Origin: Loktanella sp.
GTDB lineage: Bacteria; Pseudomonadota; Alphaproteobacteria; Rhodobacterales; Rhodobacteraceae
Length of the DNA stretch: 11,809 nucleotides
Assembly (NCBI GenBank): GCA_003551805.1
Contig: PUNR01000010.1
Coordinates: forward strand, 1-11,809
Direction of reading: 5' to 3'
The position numbers were made by a program, and so were the translations under genes. Every line of letters starts with the position of its first letter. The stretch's first letter is position 1. The notes beneath the pieces were generated by a model. That model ran no database searches, was not told the DNA's origin, and saw only the letters and a list, made by a program, of their open reading frames with translations. Below are positions 7,618-11,809 of the stretch, piece by piece.

Positions 7618-7636
7618 AACCTCTGGGGGGAGGAAA

Positions 7637-8587
7637 TCAGAAGACGGGCTTGGTAAAGTCGCCCATGTTGTCTTGTGTGATCTTGGGTGTGTCGAAATAG
7701 TTCAGGAACGGCACTTCTTCGCCGTTCAGCACGTCGATGGCGGTTTGCAGCGCTGCTTCGGCGTCATCGACGGGGGATTGATAGATCGACCCCCAGTAAT
7801 CGCCTTCGGCCATCGCGTCGTATCCGACAGCAAAGTTGGTGGCACCGACGAAAGTGATCCCTTCACGTCCGGCTGCACGCGCCGCGTTCAGTGCGCCGAC
7901 ACCCATGTTATCGTCACCCGCATAAACACCGTCGATGTCGTCATACTGGATCAGGAAAGCTTCCATGACCTGCTGCGACCGTTCACGGTTCCAGTTGCCG
8001 GGCTGGGTTTCGACCAAGGTCACGTTCGGGCACACCTCTGGCAGCCGTTCATCAAAGCCCTGCTGGCGCTCGATCGCTGTTGTATAACCGGGCTGGCCGG
8101 AAATCTGCACAACGCGGGCTTCGTCCTGAATACCCAATTCGGTGAAACGTTCACACATGATTTCAGCCGACCGTGACCCTTGCGTGACATTGTCAGGGCC
8201 AGAGAAGGCCGCGATGAAATCAAAGCCCTGTTCGGCAATGTTGGAATTGGTCACGACGACCGGAATACCAGCACTATGCGCGCGGCGCACGGCAGGGATT
8301 ACGGCCTCGCCATTGGTGGGCCAGATGATGATGGCGTCGACCTGCTGCTGGATCAGATCCTCCATCTGGGCCAGTTGGCGGGCGACGTCGCCGCCAGCAT
8401 CCAGCACAATGGCGTTTACGTCTGGGTTGGCTTCAGCTGCAGCAATAAAGGCGCGTTCATAGGTGGTTTGATAGCTGTCAACGCCGACGTTGTTTTGCGT
8501 GATCCCGATGGTCATCGTCTCTGCCGATGCCACGACGCCAAACATGGCAGTCGTGCAGGCAAGTGCGGCTGTAATAGTCATTTTCAT
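7637..8587 (-). CDS. Carbohydrate ABC importer, periplasmic substrate-binding protein (Peripla_BP_4 / RbsB-type)
   Basis: This 316-residue secreted binding protein is the first gene of the importer operon. Residues 1-22 are a signal peptide (MKM, hydrophobic stretch, cleavage after ASA before Glu23). The mature part begins TMTIGITQNNVGVDSYQ and shows the type-I periplasmic fold of ribose-class proteins: a QLAQMEDLIQQQVDAIIIWP segment, the VRRAHSAGIPVVVTNSN hinge region, QGFDERLPE, and the GVYAGDDNMGVGALNAA motif lining the ligand cleft. Acidic and aromatic residues there are typical of sugar or polyol binders, but the ligand cannot be named. The start ATG (8587-8585) has GGGAGG (8601-8596) at 8-base spacing. 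A promoter and candidate operator lie in the divergent region upstream. Cys11 is not in a lipobox, so I do not call a lipoprotein. Confidence 0.93.
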   Translation of the reverse strand: MKMTITAALACTTAMFGVVASAETMTIGITQNNVGVDSYQTTYERAFIAAAEANPDVNAIVLDAGGDVARQLAQMEDLIQQQVDAIIIWPTNGEAVIPAVRRAHSAGIPVVVTNSNIAEQGFDFIAAFSGPDNVTQGSRSAEIMCERFTELGIQDEARVVQISGQPGYTTAIERQQGFDERLPEVCPNVTLVETQPGNWNRERSQQVMEAFLIQYDDIDGVYAGDDNMGVGALNAARAAGREGITFVGATNFAVGYDAMAEGDYWGSIYQSPVDDAEAALQTAIDVLNGEEVPFLNYFDTPKITQDNMGDFTKPVF

Positions 8588-8710
8588 TGGAAATTCCTCC
8601 CGTGGATTAATCAGTTTCGATTACAGGCAGCCTCCCAGCCATGGATTTTCATCCTGTGCAATCGACCTCTCTAATTGGCGCGATTCCCCCACAGAATGAC
8701 GCCGCATATT

Positions 8711-8725
8711 TATCCGTAATGGATA
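8711..8725. promoter_or_regulatory. Candidate operator palindrome at the importer transcription start
   Basis: TATCC (8711-8715) and GGATA (8721-8725) form a perfect inverted repeat around GTAAT. It covers the predicted start site of the importer promoter, a typical place for a repressor or ligand-responsive regulator. The adjacent winged-helix regulator is the natural candidate to bind it. The palindrome is short (5-bp arms), so chance cannot be excluded. Confidence 0.4.
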
Positions 8726-8727
8726 TA

Positions 8728-8755
8728 ATTATGTTCATTTTGGATTTTATGGCAA
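8728..8755 (-). promoter_or_regulatory. Predicted housekeeping-type promoter of the carbohydrate importer operon
   Basis: On the minus strand, TTGCCA (8755-8750, 5 of 6 to TTGACA) is followed after exactly 16 bases by CATAAT (8733-8728, 5 of 6 to TATAAT). This would start transcription near 8721 and leave an untranslated leader of about 135 bases before the binding-protein ATG. It is the best -35/-10 pair I found in the 210-base divergent gap and faces the importer genes. The surrounding bases 8705-8785 are clearly more AT-rich than the rest of the window. I could not find an equally good pair for the opposite direction. Confidence 0.55.
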
Positions 8756-8777
8756 TATGTGCCGGATATCATTTTGG
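8735..8777. repeat. Pair of 9-base direct repeats TCATTTTGG in the divergent regulatory region
   Basis: TCATTTTGG occurs at 8735-8743 and again at 8769-8777, 34 bases apart start to start, or slightly over three helical turns. The first copy lies in the spacer of the predicted importer promoter and the second lies 20 bases before the regulator start codon. GGATAT also recurs at 8721 and 8764. These could be half-sites for a regulator acting on both divergent units. The remaining part of the gap (8602-8705) shows only short imperfect repeats and no gene. Confidence 0.3.
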
Positions 8778-8797
8778 CTAATTAGAACAGGTACACG

Positions 8798-10615
8798 ATG
8801 AAACAGACACACCGGCGCGCCGTCGCGCCCAATCAATCAGGTCCAATGCAACAAGCTGTCGCAAAAAACATCCATTCCGGACAAACAGGCCCCAAAGGGC
8901 TTGCGCAATTGTCTGCAATGATGGCGGCACCTGATCTGGATCGGGTCATGCAGTTTCTGACCAGCCTGACCATGGAAATCGACAACGCGCTGGAACCCAA
9001 CACATCTAACCCACATCTTAACATGGTGCTGCACCTGCTGCAAAGCCATGCAGAAGGCCGGATCGTGTCGCCGTCGTCGATGGTATCGGCTTCGGGCGTG
9101 CCCTATGCCACCGCGACCCGCAAACTGGCCGAAATTCACGATGCGGGACTGATCGAACGCCGTGCGCGCACCAAAACCGGTAAGACCTATTCGCTGCACC
9201 CCAGCACAGAACTGCTGGAAAGCTTTAGCCAGCTGGCAGACCGGATTGACCGCTTGGTGCGCACATCATTCGAGGTCGCAGCGCCATCCGCGGAAACGAC
9301 CGACTATTACTTTGGCGGATCGTACCAGCCCGGCCGTGCCGCGATCCCGCCACTCAGCGCCCTTCCCCAGCCGCTGAAACTATCTGGTGGGCTGCGGATT
9401 CTGGTACATGGCGACCCGACCTTCATGGTCATGGAAGGGCTGAAACGCCAGTTCGAACAGATTGTCGGCACAAACATCCACCAACGCGCCTTTTCCATCG
9501 ACCGGCTGCGCGAAGAGGCGTTACGCAATGCCGAACGCCCCAAAAGCCGCTATGACCTGATCGCCATTGACCTGCCTTGGGTCGGGGAATTCGTCGAAAA
9601 GGGTGTCATCCGGCCACTGGATGCGGTGATGGATATTGCCCGCCTTGATCCAGCAGATTTCCACACCGCCGGCTGGCGAGCGGCAGATTGGGGCGGGCGC
9701 CCATACGGCGTGCCCAGCCAGACAACACCGGAATTGCTGTTCTATCGCAAGGATTGGTTCGCCAATGACGATCTTGCACCGCCGACCACAACAGAAGGTG
9801 TGATCGACGCCGCCCGCCATTTTCACAACCCGCAGCGCGGGCGTTATGGTGTTGCATGGAATGCAGCGCGCGGCACAGCGCTTGGTCATACTTTCATGAT
9901 GACCTGCGCGGCCTTCGGTCAGCCGATCATCGACATCCCGAAAATCGCAGGCGGCTTTGATACCGACAAGCTGGCCCAAGGTGGCTTTACCCCCACCCTG
10001 AACACCGACCGCGCATTGGAAGCTGCCGATTACCTGATGCAGCTAATGGCCTATTCGCCGCCCGATATCCTGTCGATGTCCTGGTATGAACGGGTGCGCC
10101 CCTATGGTGCGGGCCATGTTGCGATGGCTTACGGCTATACCCTGCTGGCACCTTACTTCGAATTGGACCCGAACAGCCCCGCGCATGGCAATACCGGCTA
10201 TCTGCCGCATCCGCATGGGCCGGACGGCGCGCCGATTGCGCCGGTCGGCGGTTACGTCCTGTGTGTGCCGACCAACCTGCCCGATGAACGGCTGGACGAC
10301 ACGATCGAGGCGCTGGTCGCCTTCACATCGCCCGGTGCGCAGAAACTTTACGCCCAAAACGGCAGCCGGACCGAACCGCGTTATTCCGTCGGTGCAGACC
10401 CCGAAGTGCGGCGACTGTCGCCCATTTTCGGCCTGCTCGACCAGATGTCATGGCGCGACGAGCTGCAATTCTGGCCGCGCCCGCCAATCCCCCAGATATC
10501 CGAGATCATCAATATCTGCGGTCATGAACTGCACGACATGCTGCGCGGGATCGTGACCCCGCGTGTCGCACTCGACCGGGTGCAGGCCCGCGCCGAAGAC
10601 GTCTTACGACATTAG
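8798..10615 (+). CDS. Winged-helix transcription regulator fused to a family-1 solute-binding-protein sensor domain (cytoplasmic)
   Basis: This 605-residue protein probably regulates the divergent importer and the downstream enzymes. Residues about 1-70 are polar with a short helical stretch. Residues about 72-135 look like a winged helix: a first helix LNMVLHLLQSHAEG, the helix-turn-helix VSPSSMVSASGVPYATATRKLAEIHDAGLIE, then a wing RRARTKTGKTYSLHP. A helical linker (about 137-160) leads to residues about 197-605, which resemble a full extracellular solute-binding protein of the MalE/UgpB group: GLRILVHGDPTFMVMEGLKRQFEQ at the first strand and helix, YDLIAIDLPWVGEFVEKGVIRPLD, the family motif GVPSQTTPELLFYRKDWF, MAYGYTLL, and GGYVLCVPTN. 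No signal peptide or membrane helix is present, so the sensor should bind ligand in the cytoplasm. ATG at 8798 follows ACAGG at close spacing. The exact wing family (MarR-, IclR- or GntR-like) is uncertain. Confidence 0.8.
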   Translation: MKQTHRRAVAPNQSGPMQQAVAKNIHSGQTGPKGLAQLSAMMAAPDLDRVMQFLTSLTMEIDNALEPNTSNPHLNMVLHLLQSHAEGRIVSPSSMVSASGVPYATATRKLAEIHDAGLIERRARTKTGKTYSLHPSTELLESFSQLADRIDRLVRTSFEVAAPSAETTDYYFGGSYQPGRAAIPPLSALPQPLKLSGGLRILVHGDPTFMVMEGLKRQFEQIVGTNIHQRAFSIDRLREEALRNAERPKSRYDLIAIDLPWVGEFVEKGVIRPLDAVMDIARLDPADFHTAGWRAADWGGRPYGVPSQTTPELLFYRKDWFANDDLAPPTTTEGVIDAARHFHNPQRGRYGVAWNAARGTALGHTFMMTCAAFGQPIIDIPKIAGGFDTDKLAQGGFTPTLNTDRALEAADYLMQLMAYSPPDILSMSWYERVRPYGAGHVAMAYGYTLLAPYFELDPNSPAHGNTGYLPHPHGPDGAPIAPVGGYVLCVPTNLPDERLDDTIEALVAFTSPGAQKLYAQNGSRTEPRYSVGADPEVRRLSPIFGLLDQMSWRDELQFWPRPPIPQISEIINICGHELHDMLRGIVTPRVALDRVQARAEDVLRH

Positions 10616-10635
10616 AATATTTAAGGGAGGAAACC

Positions 10636-11445
10636 ATGGACACCAATCGCCTCAAGGGCAAGAACATCCTGATCACCGGTGCCGGTCGCGGCATGGGGGC
10701 TGCGAACGCAGAAAGCTTTGCCGCCCAAGGCGCAAATGTCTGCCTTGGCGATCTTGATCTGGACGCAGCAAACGAAGTCGCCGCAAAGATCAACGAGGCT
10801 GGCAATGGCAAGGCCATCGCCGTGCGCATGGATGTCACCAAGCGCGAAGACAATGCCGCCGCCGTTGCCGCCACCGTCGATGCCTTCGGGTCGATCAACG
10901 TGGGTGTCTTCAACGCCGGTCTGAACAAGCCCCGTTTCTTCATGGATATTGATGAAGACAACTGGGACCTGATCATGAACGTCAACACCAAGGCGATGTG
11001 GCTTGGCATGCAGGAAACTGCGCGCCAGATGATCGCCCAGGGGCCGATGCCGGATCATCCCTATAAGCTGATAAATGTGGGTTCCATCGCGTCGCGCAAA
11101 CCGCTGGTCGATGTGACGGTCTATTGCACCTCGAAATACGGCTGTCTGGCGCTGACGCATTGCGGGGCAATCGGTCTGTCCGAGCATAATATCACCGTCA
11201 ACGGATATGCGCCCGGTGTCGTGGTCACGCCGCTTTGGGAACAACTCGACAAGGATCTGGTCGAGATCGGGTTCAAGGACCACGAGGGCCAAGCCTATGA
11301 CGATATCGTGCGCGATGCGTTGCAGATCAAACGCGTGTCCTACCCCAAGGATATCACCGGAACCGCATCTTTCCTTGTTAGTGACGACAGCGATTACATG
11401 ACCGGCCAGATGATCCACATCGATGGCGGTTGGTGCATCCAATAG
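10636..11445 (+). CDS. Classical short-chain dehydrogenase/reductase (SDR), probably NAD-dependent
   Basis: This 269-residue cytoplasmic oxidoreductase likely interconverts an alcohol and a ketone in the pathway fed by the neighbouring importer. It has the Rossmann glycine motif TGAGRGMG (14-21), Asp39 at the end of the second strand (favouring NAD over NADP), D66-V for adenine contact, NAG (93-95), Asn117 in NVNTKA, and the catalytic Ser150, Tyr163 and Lys167 (YCTSK). The C-terminal YMTGQMIHIDGGW is characteristic of classical SDRs. A 7-residue stretch around QGPMPDHP before the catalytic strand is a small insert relative to many family members. GGGAGG (10625-10630) precedes the ATG by 5 bases, and the gene starts 20 bases after the regulator, so the two are probably cotranscribed. 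Polyol or sugar-alcohol oxidation is a reasonable guess; the substrate is unknown. Confidence 0.92.
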   Translation: MDTNRLKGKNILITGAGRGMGAANAESFAAQGANVCLGDLDLDAANEVAAKINEAGNGKAIAVRMDVTKREDNAAAVAATVDAFGSINVGVFNAGLNKPRFFMDIDEDNWDLIMNVNTKAMWLGMQETARQMIAQGPMPDHPYKLINVGSIASRKPLVDVTVYCTSKYGCLALTHCGAIGLSEHNITVNGYAPGVVVTPLWEQLDKDLVEIGFKDHEGQAYDDIVRDALQIKRVSYPKDITGTASFLVSDDSDYMTGQMIHIDGGWCIQ

Positions 11446-11475
11446 ACTGATTTCATTACTATTTTATCCAATCAA

Positions 11476-11496
11476 ATGGTGCGCATCCCGCACCAT
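11476..11496 (+). other. Perfect stem-loop just upstream of the M24 gene ribosome-binding site
   Basis: ATGGTGCG (11476-11483) and CGCACCAT (11489-11496) form an 8-bp perfect stem around CATCC. It ends 1 base before the AAGGAG ribosome-binding site (11498-11503) of the next gene and is not followed by a T-run. It may be an mRNA structure that tunes translation or 3'-end stability of the SDR message, or a DNA palindrome bound by a regulator. The preceding 30 bases (11446-11475) are AT-rich. Confidence 0.5.
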
Positions 11497-11509
11497 GAAG
11501 GAGTAAGCC

Positions 11510-11809
11510 ATGTCACGCGCATTAATGCCCAACCTGCTGACACCACAAGACCTTGAACCCAACTGGGAATGGCGCGAACGTATTCCCGCCTGGGGCCATA
11601 CAACCGTGGATTTCGAACGCCGCATCGACCACGACCGCCTGCGCCGCTACCGTCTGGCCCGCACGCGTCAGGCGTTGCAGGCATCCAACGCGGGTACGCT
11701 GTTATTGTTCGATGTGAACAATATCCGCTATGTGTCCGCCACCAAGATCGGCGAATGGGAACGGGACAAGATGTGCCGTTTCTGCCTGCTGACCGGCGAC
11801 GACAGCCCC
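11510..11809 (+). CDS. M24-family (creatinase / aminopeptidase P-like) enzyme, N-terminal 100 residues; runs off the window
   Basis: The frame from ATG 11510 stays open to the last base (100 codons) and has AAGGAG (11498-11503) 6 bases upstream. The visible part is the N-terminal creatinase-like domain: a helical lead (residues about 34-57, FERRIDHDRLRRYRLARTRQ), then LLLFDVNNIRYVSATKIGEW, which matches the strand and NIRY turn typical of this domain in M24 proteins such as Xaa-Pro aminopeptidases, creatinase and the DMSP lyase DddP. The catalytic pita-bread domain with its metal ligands lies beyond the window, so I cannot say whether it is a peptidase, an amidinohydrolase or a lyase. It follows the SDR by 64 bases on the same strand and is likely part of the same operon, unless the intervening hairpin ends transcription. 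Confidence 0.8.
   Translation, partial: MSRALMPNLLTPQDLEPNWEWRERIPAWGHTTVDFERRIDHDRLRRYRLARTRQALQASNAGTLLLFDVNNIRYVSATKIGEWERDKMCRFCLLTGDDSP

Noticed and set aside
8643..8654. Short inverted repeat GGAT-TTTC-ATCC and the palindrome GATTAATC (8605-8612) in the importer leader
   Set aside because: Arms of only four bases are expected by chance in a region of this size; I did not list them as operators.

Overview
The window looks like a chromosomal segment of an alphaproteobacterium, most likely a marine Rhodobacterales (Roseobacter-type) genome. This rests on the moderately GC-rich codon use, the dense ABC-transporter operons, the small SH3-type lipoprotein and the overall protein flavour. The genus cannot be fixed from the sequence alone. 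Coding density is very high: all genes sit in three transcription units and no gap between genes exceeds about 210 bases. I see no rRNA or tRNA gene, insertion sequence, CRISPR array or phage gene.

Region 1 (start to about 3.6 kb, + strand) is the sn-glycerol-3-phosphate / glycerophosphodiester importer, in the order ugpB (5' end cut off by the window), ugpA, ugpE, ugpC. A strong hairpin separates ugpB from ugpA, while ugpA-ugpE-ugpC are packed 3-11 bases apart. The ugpQ phosphodiesterase that follows ugpC in Escherichia coli is absent; a small SH3-domain lipoprotein gene (3678-3965) sits there instead.

Region 2 (about 8.6 down to 4.0 kb, - strand) is a complete carbohydrate-type ABC importer of the ribose/xylose class. 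Its order of transcription is periplasmic binding protein, two different RbsC-like permeases, and a double-domain RbsA-like ATPase that starts in a 4-base ATGA overlap. The ATPase ends one base from the convergent lipoprotein gene. The substrate cannot be named from sequence.

Region 3 (8.8 kb to the end, + strand) is divergent from region 2. It holds a 605-residue protein that joins an N-terminal winged-helix DNA-binding domain to a full-length family-1 (MalE/UgpB-like) solute-binding domain with no signal peptide, then a classical short-chain dehydrogenase and the first 100 codons of an M24 (creatinase/aminopeptidase P-like) enzyme. The 210-base divergent intergenic region carries a good -35/-10 pair for the importer operon and a palindrome at its predicted start site.

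The most interesting reading is that regions 2 and 3 form one ligand-controlled uptake and catabolism locus. In that model a cytoplasmic regulator senses the imported compound with a binding-protein fold of a different class from the transporter's own binding protein, an SDR oxidises the compound or a product, and an M24 enzyme acts on a C-N or related bond. The individual families are well supported; the substrate and the joint pathway are inference.
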